NCBI GenBank assembly: GCA_018266575.1
Contig: JAFEAE010000023.1
Coordinates: forward strand, 682,001 to 746,000
DNA: 64,000 nucleotides
Source of the DNA: Bacteroidota bacterium
GTDB lineage: Bacteria > Bacteroidota > Bacteroidia > Chitinophagales > Chitinophagaceae
Reading direction: 5' to 3'
Shown: positions 7,821 through 16,996 of the stretch, one piece after another
Layout: each line of letters starts with the position of its first letter
How positions within the stretch are numbered: position 1 is the first letter of the stretch
Translations under genes and position numbers: made by a program
The notes under the pieces: generated by a model
What the model was told of the DNA's origin: nothing
Databases searched by the model: none
Seen by the model: the letters and a program-made list of their open reading frames with translations, nothing else

Positions 7821-8855
7821 TTACAAAATAGCCCACGTTTCATTTCCACGAAGTAATTTATCCAGGTCTCCTTTCCCTTTTGAAGCAATGATATCTTCTA
7901 TCTGCAAATGCATCATCTCTTCATAACAAGGCCTTTCCGTTTCAAAAAATACACCGAACGGACGTGGCAAATGGCCCTCAATATGAGGATCATCAAACAT
8001 TCTTGTTAATATCTGTGCTTTATAAAAATCTTTTTCATCATGTATCCATAAGTCATCAGCGCTGATTCCGTTTCCGATTTCTGCAACAACAGGTTTAAAT
8101 CCATCAAGTTTGATCCCTTTATTTTGTTGTGCGCCGAATACTAATGGTTTCCCTTGTTCGAGGAATAATGTTTCAATGGGTTTTGTTGCTTTCTCTGTAA
8201 AAATTTCAAAAGCACCATCATTAAAAATGTTACAGTTCTGATATATCTCTAAAAACGATGATCCCTTGTGCTGATTTGCCAGAAGTAATAATTGTTGTAA
8301 ATGCTTTGGGTCGCGGTCCATCGATCTTGCCACGAAAGTCGCATCTGCGCCCATAGCCAATGCCAAAGGATTGAACGGATGGTCAATACTTCCAAACGGC
8401 GTTGATTTTGTTACTTTATGTTCTTCCGATGTAGGAGAATATTGCCCTTTGGTTAAACCATATATCTGGTTATTGAACAACATTATGTTCACATCAAAAT
8501 TTCTCCGCAACAAATGAATAGTATGGTTCCCCCCTATGCTCAATCCATCGCCATCGCCGGTAACGATCCACACACTCAATTCAGGCCGCGAAGCTTTTAA
8601 CCCCGAAGCAATCGCTGTTGCACGGCCATGAATCGAGTGCATGCCATACGTGTTCATGTAATATGGAAAGCGGCTGCTACAGCCAATTCCGGAGATGATC
8701 ACAATATTTTCCCTTGGAATTCCCAATGAAGGCATGATCTTCTGTACCTGTGCAAGGATAGAATAATCGCCGCATCCCGGGCACCAGCGTACTTCCTGGT
8801 CCGTAGCAAAATCTTTTGCTGTGAGAATGGGTTGGGTTGTTGTTACTTCACTCAT
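7821..8855 (-). CDS. korB: 2-oxoacid:ferredoxin oxidoreductase, beta subunit (KorB-type)
   Basis: Thiamine-diphosphate-binding subunit of 2-oxoglutarate (or related 2-oxoacid) ferredoxin oxidoreductase, which makes acyl-CoA, CO2 and reduced ferredoxin. CPGCGD at 25-30, GIGCSSR at 57-62, GDGDG at 100-104 and FNNQIYGLTKGQ form the TPP/Mg binding signature. Length 344 fits the Bacteroidota beta subunit. The alpha subunit that supplies the 2-oxoacid and CoA sites is normally the next gene upstream, but here the upstream gene is a divergent S9 peptidase. The partner must be elsewhere. A TAATTTTG box sits 17 bases upstream of the start. Confidence 0.9.
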   Translation of the reverse strand: MSEVTTTQPILTAKDFATDQEVRWCPGCGDYSILAQVQKIMPSLGIPRENIVIISGIGCSSRFPYYMNTYGMHSIHGRATAIASGLKASRPELSVWIVTGDGDGLSIGGNHTIHLLRRNFDVNIMLFNNQIYGLTKGQYSPTSEEHKVTKSTPFGSIDHPFNPLALAMGADATFVARSMDRDPKHLQQLLLLANQHKGSSFLEIYQNCNIFNDGAFEIFTEKATKPIETLFLEQGKPLVFGAQQNKGIKLDGFKPVVAEIGNGISADDLWIHDEKDFYKAQILTRMFDDPHIEGHLPRPFGVFFETERPCYEEMMHLQIEDIIASKGKGDLDKLLRGNETWAIL

Positions 8856-8871
8856 AATAAAAAATTCTATG

Positions 8872-8879
8872 CAAAATTA
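8872..8879 (-). promoter_or_regulatory. Candidate -7 promoter element for korB
   Basis: On the minus strand these bases read TAATTTTG, an exact TAnnTTTG match, leaving a leader of roughly ten bases to the korB ATG. This shows korB has its own start of transcription rather than depending on an alpha-subunit gene. No clear -33 element is visible. Confidence 0.42.
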
Positions 8880-9046
8880 CTCTTTTTATCGTTTGTATGA
8901 TTTCCATAGGCCTGCTAATACGCTTTGCGTGGTTGCGTCTTTACGAGACCCTTTCTTCTGGCAATGAACGCGCCGAACCGCTGGTCTATTATCGATAGAA
9001 TTATAATTTATCATTTCGTACATTCAATTGCCAAAAATCACTGCAC

Positions 9047-11209
9047 ATGAAAAGAATCATTACCTTTTTTACAGTACTCCTCTTTGCTCATCTTTCTGTT
9101 ATTTCTCAAAACAGCAAAGAACCGGTTAAAGTGACCGATATGCTGAAAATAAAATCTATCAGCGGGATTACCTTGAATAATGATGGAACAAAAGCTGCAT
9201 TTACTGTTACAGTAATCGAGCCGGACGGAGAAAGTAAAGTGGATTACAAATATGTGAACCATATTTATGTTGTACCTGCAGATGGTTCATCTGCTCCAAA
9301 AGAACTTACCGTAAAAGAAAGTTCATCGCAACCTGCGTGGAGCCCCGATGGAAAAAAATTAGCGTTTGTTCGTGCAGTTGACGGAAAGCCTCAGGTTTTT
9401 CTTTTATCATTCGATGGTGGAGAGCCGATTCAATTAACACATTATAAATACGGTGCTGGAACACCGAAGTGGTCGCCGGATGGAAAAGAAATTTTGTTTT
9501 CTTCCAATATTAACCTGAAAGATTTAGTAAAAGATTCCTTGCTGAATCCAACACACGCTGTTCCATTATGGCCCATGGAAAAACCGGGAATGTCCAATGA
9601 AGAAGCGGTGAAAACAACAACAGCAAAAGCAAATCCCGATGGAAATATTGATGAGATAAGAGCATACCTCGAAAATGATGTGACGGACAAGAAAGCAAAA
9701 GTAGTTACGAAACTAAATTTCCAGGATGAGATGAATGTAAATGGTGATGTAACATTCAATCACTTTTTTAAACAAGCTGCTCAACCGGATGCACAGGCGG
9801 TGGCAGTAACACATGGTTTTTACCGTTATTTGGGAGCGGATTTTACTCCCGATGGAAAACAACTTATCATTACTGCAGATATTGATTCTGCATTGAATCC
9901 TGACAGGTCTTTGGAAAGTGAGATCTATATCGCAGACGGAAATGGAAATAATCTTCAATTATTATTGGGAGAAAAAAGTAAATCGTATAACAGTCCCGCT
10001 GTTTCTCCATCAGGAAAATGGCTTGCCTTTCAATATGGCCCTACCTCTTTTGTGAGTGTTCCTGTGCTCGCCATCATGCCATTGAAAGGTGCTGCAAAAG
10101 ATATTATTGAAATTCCGTTTGACCGCGCAAAAGGAAATTACACCTGGAGCAATGATGAAAAATATCTATACTTCTCAGCACAATCTAATGGCGGTGCACC
10201 CGTCTTTCGTGTGAATCTTCAAACCAAAAAAGTAGAACAGCTTTCAGATTACAACAGCGGCATCGGAAGTTTTGATGTGAAGAATAATCATCTTGTTTAC
10301 GCAAAAACGGAAGTTGCCGATCCATTTGAATTATACAATGCCGACGCTGCTATGCAAAATGCAAAAGCCATCAGCACATTCAACAGCGATTGGATAAAAA
10401 ATAAACAACTGATCTTTCCGGAGAAACACGAGTTCAAAAACAACAAAGGCGAAACGATAGAGTATTGGGTGATGAAACCGTTGAATTTCGACAAGTCAAA
10501 AAAATATCCGTTGTTATTAGATATTCATGGAGGGCCTTCTGCACTGTGGGGTCCCGGTGAAAGCTCGATGTGGCATGAGTTCCAGTTTTTTTGTGCGAAA
10601 GGATATGGCGTTGTGTACTGCAATCCGCGTGGCTCCGGCGGTTATGGGTTGGATTTTCTCCGCGCCAATATTAATGACTGGGGAACCGGCCCAACCAGCG
10701 ATGTACTCACGGCTTTAGATAAAACTGTTTCAGAAGGTTGGGCAGATACTTCAAAATTAGTGGTGAGTGGCGGTTCGTATGCAGGTTATCTTGTTGCATG
10801 GATTATCGCACACGATCATCGTTTCAAAGCAGCATGCTCACAACGCGGCGTGTATGATCTTGCCACATTTTTTGGCGAAGGAAATGCGTGGCGGCTTGTG
10901 CCGAATTATTTCGGCGGCTATCCCTGGGAAGCTGAAGCAAAAGCAAACCTCGAACGTGAATCACCAATTACCTATGTGCAGAATATCACAACGCCTTATA
11001 TCATTTTTCATGGAGAAAATGACCGCCGCACCGGTTTTGTGGAAGGAGAAATGTTATACAGAAGTTTGAAAGTATTGGGGCGGCCGGTGGAGTATGTCCG
11101 TCATCCGGGAGGTACACACGAACTTACCCGCAGCGGCGATAACCGTCAGCGTATTGACCAGATGTTACGCACCTATGAATTTTTTGAACGTTGGGTAAAC
11201 AAAAAATGA
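9047..11209 (+). CDS. S9-family prolyl oligopeptidase-type peptidase (exported)
   Basis: Serine peptidase of 720 residues related to dipeptidyl/acylaminoacyl peptidases. Residues 1-20 are a signal peptide ending near VISQN. A beta-propeller of WD40-like repeats follows (SPDGKKLAFVR, SPDGKEILFSS, TPDGKQLIIT). The C-terminal alpha/beta-hydrolase domain carries the triad S577 in GGSYAGY, D659 in HGENDRRTG and H691 in PGGTHEL. It probably trims peptides in the periplasm. The SnoaL-like gene follows 18 bases downstream and may be cotranscribed. Confidence 0.92.
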   Translation: MKRIITFFTVLLFAHLSVISQNSKEPVKVTDMLKIKSISGITLNNDGTKAAFTVTVIEPDGESKVDYKYVNHIYVVPADGSSAPKELTVKESSSQPAWSPDGKKLAFVRAVDGKPQVFLLSFDGGEPIQLTHYKYGAGTPKWSPDGKEILFSSNINLKDLVKDSLLNPTHAVPLWPMEKPGMSNEEAVKTTTAKANPDGNIDEIRAYLENDVTDKKAKVVTKLNFQDEMNVNGDVTFNHFFKQAAQPDAQAVAVTHGFYRYLGADFTPDGKQLIITADIDSALNPDRSLESEIYIADGNGNNLQLLLGEKSKSYNSPAVSPSGKWLAFQYGPTSFVSVPVLAIMPLKGAAKDIIEIPFDRAKGNYTWSNDEKYLYFSAQSNGGAPVFRVNLQTKKVEQLSDYNSGIGSFDVKNNHLVYAKTEVADPFELYNADAAMQNAKAISTFNSDWIKNKQLIFPEKHEFKNNKGETIEYWVMKPLNFDKSKKYPLLLDIHGGPSALWGPGESSMWHEFQFFCAKGYGVVYCNPRGSGGYGLDFLRANINDWGTGPTSDVLTALDKTVSEGWADTSKLVVSGGSYAGYLVAWIIAHDHRFKAACSQRGVYDLATFFGEGNAWRLVPNYFGGYPWEAEAKANLERESPITYVQNITTPYIIFHGENDRRTGFVEGEMLYRSLKVLGRPVEYVRHPGGTHELTRSGDNRQRIDQMLRTYEFFERWVNKK

Positions 11210-11227
11210 CAGGATAAAATTCAGATC

Positions 11228-11731
11228 ATGCGTACTATTAAAATCATCCTTCAAAAAAATCTTACCATACTTTTTGTAATCATTTCATGTTTTGCATTTT
11301 CACAAACTGCAAAAATTACAAAAGATGTTGCGGTAAAATGGTTTGCGTTGGTAAACAAACAGGATACCATTTCTTTAACAGCATTATATTCATTCAATGC
11401 ACAAATTGTTTCGCCAAACTGGGAAGGACCAAAAACGGGTGCAGCCGAAATTACGCATGTGTATGCCCGTTATTTTTCTTCCACGCCTGATCTTGCGCAT
11501 ACGATTACCAATATCATTGCAACCGATACCGCTGTTATTATTGAATATGTTTTTTCCGGTACATTAAAAAACCCTGAAGCAAATACGCCGGAATATATGC
11601 GTGGTAAAAAATATTCATTGAGCGCTTGTACCATTATGTCGGTGCGTGACGGAAAAATCATAAAACAACAAACTTATTTCGACCAGGTGGCATTCCTGCG
11701 GCAGGTAGGTTTTTTTGAACACACGAATTAA
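11228..11731 (+). CDS. SnoaL-like / nuclear transport factor 2 family protein (exported)
   Basis: 167-residue protein with an N-terminal signal peptide (residues 1-25, ending CFAFSQ) and one NTF2-like alpha-beta fold. The pattern is an N-terminal helix with WFALVNKQDTISL, followed by a strand with GAAEITHVYARYF and C-terminal strands ending in YFDQVAFLRQVG. Such domains are small-molecule binding or isomerase/cyclase folds; no catalytic residues can be assigned. Its last codons and stop lie inside the palindrome at 11719-11785. Confidence 0.75.
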   Translation: MRTIKIILQKNLTILFVIISCFAFSQTAKITKDVAVKWFALVNKQDTISLTALYSFNAQIVSPNWEGPKTGAAEITHVYARYFSSTPDLAHTITNIIATDTAVIIEYVFSGTLKNPEANTPEYMRGKKYSLSACTIMSVRDGKIIKQQTYFDQVAFLRQVGFFEHTN

Positions 11732-11785
11732 TCCACGAATTTTGCAATTCACGATAATTCGTTCTAATTAATCGAATTCGTGTTT
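11719..11785. repeat. Palindromic element overlapping a stop codon
   Basis: ACACGAATT at 11721-11729 is the reverse complement of AATTCGTGT at 11775-11783, and the unit CACGAATT recurs 12 bases later (11734-11741). The interior is rich in AATTC and AATTAAT blocks. The left arm contains the last three codons and the TAA of the SnoaL-like gene, so the element has reached into coding sequence. No T tract follows, so terminator function is doubtful. Confidence 0.55.
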
Positions 11786-11798
11786 AAACTAAATTATT

Positions 11799-13055
11799 GT
11801 GAAACTCTCTCATCTATCTGAAACATTGATCGCTTCCGAAATTGTAAAGCTCGGTGGCGAGATCCGCGAAAAAATAAGGCAAGGTGAAACGATCTACAAT
11901 TTTACCGTTGGGGATTTTGACCCGAAAATTTTTCCTATTCCAAAAGACCTTGAAGATGAAATCGTAGAAGCATATCGTCAACACTTTACCAACTATCCTG
12001 CAGCTGAAGGCAACCTTGATCTCCGTGAATCCATTGCAACTTTTTTATATGAGCATGAAAAACTGCAGTATGCTGTTGATGAGATTTTAGTGTCCTGCGG
12101 TGGCCGGCCGTTGATCTATTCCGTATTTCGAGCGATTGCTGATTCCGGGGAAAAAATTATTTACGGAGTGCCATCATGGAATAATAATCATTATACACAT
12201 TTCGTAGGTGGCGAGCATATAGTGATTGAAACAACCCCTGAAAATAATTTCATGCCGCAGGCCACAGACATCAAACCACATATTAAAGGAGCTACTTTAT
12301 TATGTTTATGTTCTCCGCAAAACCCTACCGGCACAACCATTACAAAAAGCGACCTGGAAGAGATCTGTGATATGGTGCTTGAAGAAAATAAAAAACGTTC
12401 CTCGACAGAAAAAAAATTATTCGTGATGTACGACCAGATGTACTGGCATCTTACATTTGGCGACATCAAACATTATGATCCGGTTTCCCTACGCCCTGAA
12501 ATGAAACAATACACGGTGTACATTGATGCGATCAGTAAAGTTTTTTCTGCAACCGGATTACGTGTCGGTTGGGCAATGGGCCCTGCAGAAATATTAAATA
12601 AGATGAAAGCCGTGCTCGGGCATATCGGTGCATGGGCGCCGATGGCAGAACAAAAAGCCACAGCAAAATTTTTATTGAAGAAAGAAAAGATCGAAACCTT
12701 CCTTGTAAAATTCAAAGCCAATGTGGAAGAACGCCTTCATAAAATTTATAACGGTTTCGCACAACTGAAAAAAGAAGGTTTTAATGTAGATGCGATCTAC
12801 CCGCAGGCGGCAATCTATCTTACCATAAAAATTGACCTCGCCGGCAAAAATACAGTTGATGGAAAACTATTAAACACACAAAGCGATGTGACTGCATATA
12901 TTTTAAATGAAGCTCATCTGGCAGTTGTTCCATTCTCTGCATTTGGCGCTGCAAAAAATTCTCCCTGGTACCGGCTGAGTGTTGGAACCTGCCATCTGGA
13001 AGAAGTGGAGAAAATGTTTCAGCAACTTCGGGATGCCATGAAAAAGCTTTCATAA
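11799..13055 (+). CDS. Pyridoxal-phosphate-dependent aminotransferase, class I/II
   Basis: 418-residue fold type I aminotransferase. It has the substrate-binding N-terminal segment NFTVGDFDPKIFPIP, the family block LCLCSPQNPTGTTI and the PLP lysine region DAISKVFSATGLRVGW. The C-terminal Arg lies in WYRLSVGTC. Start is a GTG at 11799 (MKLSHLSETL), preceded by the palindrome and without a clear ribosome site. The amino-acid substrate is not deducible; aspartate/prephenate-type transferases are the nearest broad group. Confidence 0.88.
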   Translation: MKLSHLSETLIASEIVKLGGEIREKIRQGETIYNFTVGDFDPKIFPIPKDLEDEIVEAYRQHFTNYPAAEGNLDLRESIATFLYEHEKLQYAVDEILVSCGGRPLIYSVFRAIADSGEKIIYGVPSWNNNHYTHFVGGEHIVIETTPENNFMPQATDIKPHIKGATLLCLCSPQNPTGTTITKSDLEEICDMVLEENKKRSSTEKKLFVMYDQMYWHLTFGDIKHYDPVSLRPEMKQYTVYIDAISKVFSATGLRVGWAMGPAEILNKMKAVLGHIGAWAPMAEQKATAKFLLKKEKIETFLVKFKANVEERLHKIYNGFAQLKKEGFNVDAIYPQAAIYLTIKIDLAGKNTVDGKLLNTQSDVTAYILNEAHLAVVPFSAFGAAKNSPWYRLSVGTCHLEEVEKMFQQLRDAMKKLS

Positions 13056-13104
13056 AACAAATAATAAAAAAAGAAAACGTTTAACTTTAATAAAAGCATT
13101 TATT

Positions 13105-13263
13105 ATGTCTCTTCTGAACAACAGCAACAAAGGAAAAAAAGGAAGTAAATCCGGCGGCAAACAAAATACAAAAACCGGTTTCCAAACCGGCAAAGTAAAA
13201 ACCAATACCAAAGGTTCCGCGAAAGCTACCAAATTCACGGGTGGTGCACAACGCGGTTCATAA
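13105..13263 (+). CDS. Small basic Lys/Gly-rich protein of 52 residues
   Basis: ATG at 13105 to TAA at 13261-13263 encodes MSLLNNSNKGKKGSKSGGKQ, then a tail rich in Lys, Thr, Gly and Asn ending in GGAQRGS. The predicted charge is strongly positive, with no hydrophobic segment and no acidic residue. Low-complexity composition suggests a disordered nucleic-acid or ribosome-associated peptide; that is inference only. It lies 49 bases after the aminotransferase and is followed by a strong bidirectional terminator, which supports it as the last gene of a transcript. Confidence 0.65.
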   Translation: MSLLNNSNKGKKGSKSGGKQNTKTGFQTGKVKTNTKGSAKATKFTGGAQRGS

Positions 13264-13358
13264 TATTATTCAGTAAATCTTCGAAGAAAGGTCGCAAGGC
13301 ACTAATTACCGATCATTGCTTTAATGTTGCCTACTATTTATTTGTAGTTATAAAAAAT

Positions 13359-13385
13359 AAAGCACTCAAAATTTTTGAGTGCTTT
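13359..13385. terminator. Bidirectional terminator
   Basis: AAAGCACTCAAAA pairs with TTTTGAGTGCTTT around one or two central bases, with A and T tracts outside. It separates the 52-residue gene from the convergent lipoprotein gene. Confidence 0.8.
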
Positions 13386-13403
13386 ATTAAATTCAATTTT
13401 ATT

Positions 13404-13982
13404 TTAATTCTCTACTGTTCTTCCCTGTACAACACGTGTTTTTCTTTCCATTTTATCGATCTCGCTTTTCCGAACCAGCAGCCTTGCCATGGAAAGATCC
13501 TGGCAGGTTGCACAACGGGCACGGAATTTATTGTTGTCGAATGAAACAACTGCAGTTCCGTTCTTCCAGTCATTTCCATATAACACATAATTATCGGAAG
13601 AATAACCAGTGCCTAATCCAAAAGCAAGGTCGTTATTTCCTTTTTCAAAACTAATAAGCAACCGGTCGTTGATCACTTGCTCACAAACTCCCGGAGTAAA
13701 CGACGGTACAACAACTTCGTTTACATATTGTCCGTTATCAAATTTTACTACGCCGGAAGTAACCTGTACTTTTTCGTTATCAACATATCTCGACATCACA
13801 ACTTTCTGATCGATGTAAAATTGTACCTGTCGTAAATCTATATTATCTCTTTCCAATCGTTGTTTTAATTCCCTTGTAAACGGAACAAACCTGTTTTTGT
13901 CGGATGTTTTTCGTGAGCTGCTGCAACTGAATAATGAAATTGCGAGGGTGGATAAAATAAACACATTAAAAAATCGTCTCAT
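13404..13982 (-). CDS. Hypothetical lipoprotein
   Basis: Starts at MRRFFNVFIL (an ATG seven codons further upstream is also in frame). A hydrophobic signal ends in the lipobox SLFSC, so the mature protein probably begins with a lipidated cysteine. The rest is soluble, mostly beta-strand in character, with conserved-looking blocks RFVPFTRELKQRLE and FRARCATCQDLSMARL, the latter with a CxxC pair. I do not recognise the family. The promoter side faces the GH63-like gene terminus. Confidence 0.72.
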   Translation of the reverse strand: MRRFFNVFILSTLAISLFSCSSSRKTSDKNRFVPFTRELKQRLERDNIDLRQVQFYIDQKVVMSRYVDNEKVQVTSGVVKFDNGQYVNEVVVPSFTPGVCEQVINDRLLISFEKGNNDLAFGLGTGYSSDNYVLYGNDWKNGTAVVSFDNNKFRARCATCQDLSMARLLVRKSEIDKMERKTRVVQGRTVEN

Positions 13983-14153
13983 AGAAATAATTTTAGTGAG
14001 CAATGAATAATGGGCTTTTCAATCATAAAAATCTCAGGCCCAAAGTTCGATAATTTTTAAAGGCTATTTGACTTTGATAAAACGGGATAGTTTGATGTTG
14101 CTGAGTGCTTCCGCTGTTATTCTAATGTTAAGGTTCTATTCTTATTAAATTTT

Positions 14154-16832
14154 TTATTCTATTTCATCATCAAATTGAAGCAATGGATTAATAGAAACAG
14201 TATCACTATTTACCGGGTTTTTTTGTGATTGCTCATTGATCAGTTGCGCTACAAGAGATGTCCATCCTGTCTGGTGGCTTGCACCCAATCCATGCCCGGA
14301 ATCGCCATGAAAATATTCGTAAAACAATAAAAGGGTTTCATTCCCGGGTTTTTTATAGAACTCGTTATATTTTCCGTAACAGGAGCGTTCTCCTTCTTCA
14401 TCTTTTTCGAAAAGGCTGATGAGCCTGCGCGTTAATTCATCTGCAACTTCTTCCAGGTTCATCTTATTGCCTGAGCCGGCCGGACATTCCACTAACAGAT
14501 CGTTTCCATAAAATTCCCCGTATTTTCTTATTGCCTGGATGATAATATAATTTATCGGCATCCACACTGGCCCGCGCCAGTTAGAGTTTCCTCCAAAAAG
14601 ATCGGAGGTAGAATCTCCCGGGTCATATTGAATAGTATAATTCACTCCGCTGATTGTAATTGTATATGGATTTTTCTCGTGATATTTTGATAATGCACGG
14701 ATACCCCCGGCCGAAAGAAACTCAGCTTCGTGCAAAAGTTTTGCAAGAAGTTGTACTAATTTTTTTTGAGGAACGAGAGATAACAACATTTGTTCTCCAT
14801 CGCTTCGCTCTTCATTCGGCCAGTAACGGTTATTTTTTAAGCGGTAATTTTCAAACCATGTAATACGTTTTTTAAAATCAGAAAGTTTATCTAATGATTT
14901 TTTCTGAATGATGGAAACAGCAAACAATGAAGTCAACCCAACGATCGAGTATATACGTAGTTGAACCGGTGAAGAACCCGCAATAGAAAGTGTATCATAA
15001 AAAAACTGGTCTTCATCATTCCACATTCCCTGTTCGTTCAATGCTTCTGCGATCAACACAAATTGTTCAAAAAATTTTGTTGCGGTATCTTCAAACGATT
15101 CATCTTTCATGGCAATTTCCAGTGCAATATCCATCATGTTCAATGCATACATTCCCATCCAGCTCGTTCCGTCTGCCTGTTCCAGTTGCATGTCGCTCGA
15201 CAGGCGGTGGCTGCGATTGAACACACCAATATTATCCAATCCAAGAAAGCCTCCTTCAAACATATTATTTCCGTTTCCATCTTTCCGGTTGATCCACCAG
15301 GTGAAATTGATAAGGAGTTTTTGAAATATTCTTTTCAAAAAAACAATATCTCCTTTGCCGCTTTTCTTTTTTTCTATTTGGTAAACCTGCCACGCAGCCC
15401 ACGCTTGCACTGGCGGATTTACATCACTGAAATTCCATTCGTATGCAGGTATTTGCCCATCGGGTTTCATATACCACTCCCGCATGATCAGTAAGAGCTG
15501 GTTTTTAGCAAACACAGGATCTACTATTGCCATTGAAATACATTGAAAGGCAAGGTCCCATGCCGCGTACCACGGATATTCCCATTTATCAGGCATTGCA
15601 ATGATGTCCTGGTTTTTCAAATGTTTCCAGTCGTGATTCCGTCCGTTTATTTTTCCGGGATTGACAGGCGTAATTCCATCACTCGTGGTAAGCCATCTTT
15701 CTACATCAAAATGATAATATTGTTTGCTCCACAATAACCCTGCAATAGCTTGCCGCTGTATTTGCATTAATTCCGGTGACGCCCCGTGAGAAAGTACGGA
15801 TGCATAAAACGCATCGGCTTCTTCTTTGCGTTGAGTGAAGATGGAAGAAACGCCTGTGGCAAAAGGGTTCTCCATTATTTTATTACTAAGCCGCAGGAAA
15901 ATTGTTTTTGTCGCACCACCATCAATATGCAATTTATATAGGGGGGAAAATTTTGTTCCCGATTTTTTCTTGCGAAGCAATTCTATATTTTCTCCATTGA
16001 TAATTGCGTCGTGAAATGCATCTTTTACAAAAGGAGAAATATTCGGAGTCCCGGAAACTTTTTTTGTGTTGGTTTCATTTTCCGTAAACAAACAATCATT
16101 GGCTTGCTGGAAATAAAGATAATAAGCGCCGAGCCTTGCGTGTGATGCCTTAACAGAAGTTTTATCGCGTGCAGAAATCACTGGTTTTTTTTCAAGGCCA
16201 TCATAGTTCCAGCGGTTATAGAACCATAGGGTAGGCATCACCGTTATATCCGCTACTGCTGTATTCCGGTTGGTTACTTCTATCTTGATAAGAATATCTT
16301 TCGAGTTTTGCTTGGCGTAAGTAACCAGCACATCAAAATATTCATCCTTATCAAATATTCCTGTGTCAAGAATTTCGTATTCGGGATCCTGCTTTGTTCT
16401 TTTTTTGTTTTGCAGCAAAAGGTCTTTATACGGAAATTCATTCTGTGGATATTTGTATAAAAACTGCATGTAGTAATGCGTCGGAATATTATCTAAATAA
16501 TAATAAAGTTCCTTCACATCTTCTCCATGATTGCCTTCATAATTTCCGAGCCCGAATAACCTTTCTTTAAGGATCGGGTCTTTGCCATTCCACAGTGCCA
16601 CAGAGAAGCACAGGTTTTGAAAAAAATCAGAAATACCTGCAAGCCCGTCTTCGCCCCATCTATATGCGCGGGAATGTGAATGATCAAAAGGGAAATATCC
16701 CCAGGCGTCTCCATTGGAGCTATAATCTTCACGCACGGTTCCCCACTGGCGCTCACTTAAATATGGGCCCCATTGCTCAAGAGGTATTTTTTTGGCAGCG
16801 TTAACCGCCAGTCGTTGGTGTTCTGCAGTCAT
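14154..16832 (-). CDS. Glycoside hydrolase family 63-like glucosidase
   Basis: 892-residue protein matching the bacterial MGH1/GH63-like glucosidase family. The N-terminus has WGPYLSERQWGTVREDYS and the block WGYFPFDHSHSRAYRWGEDG. The (alpha/alpha)6-barrel half is marked by KWEYPWYAAWDLAFQ, EGGFLGLDNIGVFNRSH and GGNSNWRGPVWMPINYI. No signal peptide is seen, so it is probably cytoplasmic. Family members act on glucose-containing oligosaccharides or glucosylglycerate-type solutes; the substrate here is not known. It is transcribed alone. Confidence 0.88.
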   Translation of the reverse strand: MTAEHQRLAVNAAKKIPLEQWGPYLSERQWGTVREDYSSNGDAWGYFPFDHSHSRAYRWGEDGLAGISDFFQNLCFSVALWNGKDPILKERLFGLGNYEGNHGEDVKELYYYLDNIPTHYYMQFLYKYPQNEFPYKDLLLQNKKRTKQDPEYEILDTGIFDKDEYFDVLVTYAKQNSKDILIKIEVTNRNTAVADITVMPTLWFYNRWNYDGLEKKPVISARDKTSVKASHARLGAYYLYFQQANDCLFTENETNTKKVSGTPNISPFVKDAFHDAIINGENIELLRKKKSGTKFSPLYKLHIDGGATKTIFLRLSNKIMENPFATGVSSIFTQRKEEADAFYASVLSHGASPELMQIQRQAIAGLLWSKQYYHFDVERWLTTSDGITPVNPGKINGRNHDWKHLKNQDIIAMPDKWEYPWYAAWDLAFQCISMAIVDPVFAKNQLLLIMREWYMKPDGQIPAYEWNFSDVNPPVQAWAAWQVYQIEKKKSGKGDIVFLKRIFQKLLINFTWWINRKDGNGNNMFEGGFLGLDNIGVFNRSHRLSSDMQLEQADGTSWMGMYALNMMDIALEIAMKDESFEDTATKFFEQFVLIAEALNEQGMWNDEDQFFYDTLSIAGSSPVQLRIYSIVGLTSLFAVSIIQKKSLDKLSDFKKRITWFENYRLKNNRYWPNEERSDGEQMLLSLVPQKKLVQLLAKLLHEAEFLSAGGIRALSKYHEKNPYTITISGVNYTIQYDPGDSTSDLFGGNSNWRGPVWMPINYIIIQAIRKYGEFYGNDLLVECPAGSGNKMNLEEVADELTRRLISLFEKDEEGERSCYGKYNEFYKKPGNETLLLFYEYFHGDSGHGLGASHQTGWTSLVAQLINEQSQKNPVNSDTVSINPLLQFDDEIE

Positions 16833-16996
16833 AATTTTTTATTGCGTTAATCCGGGTATGGAAAACTTTTTAAACGGAGCAAGAGATCGTTAGAAAAAAT
16901 TGAAAGAATAATCGTTCTATAAAGTTACTGAATGCAACGCATTTTTATACAACCTGGGAAAGAATGAATATCGGATCAGTTAAATAATAAATTTTT

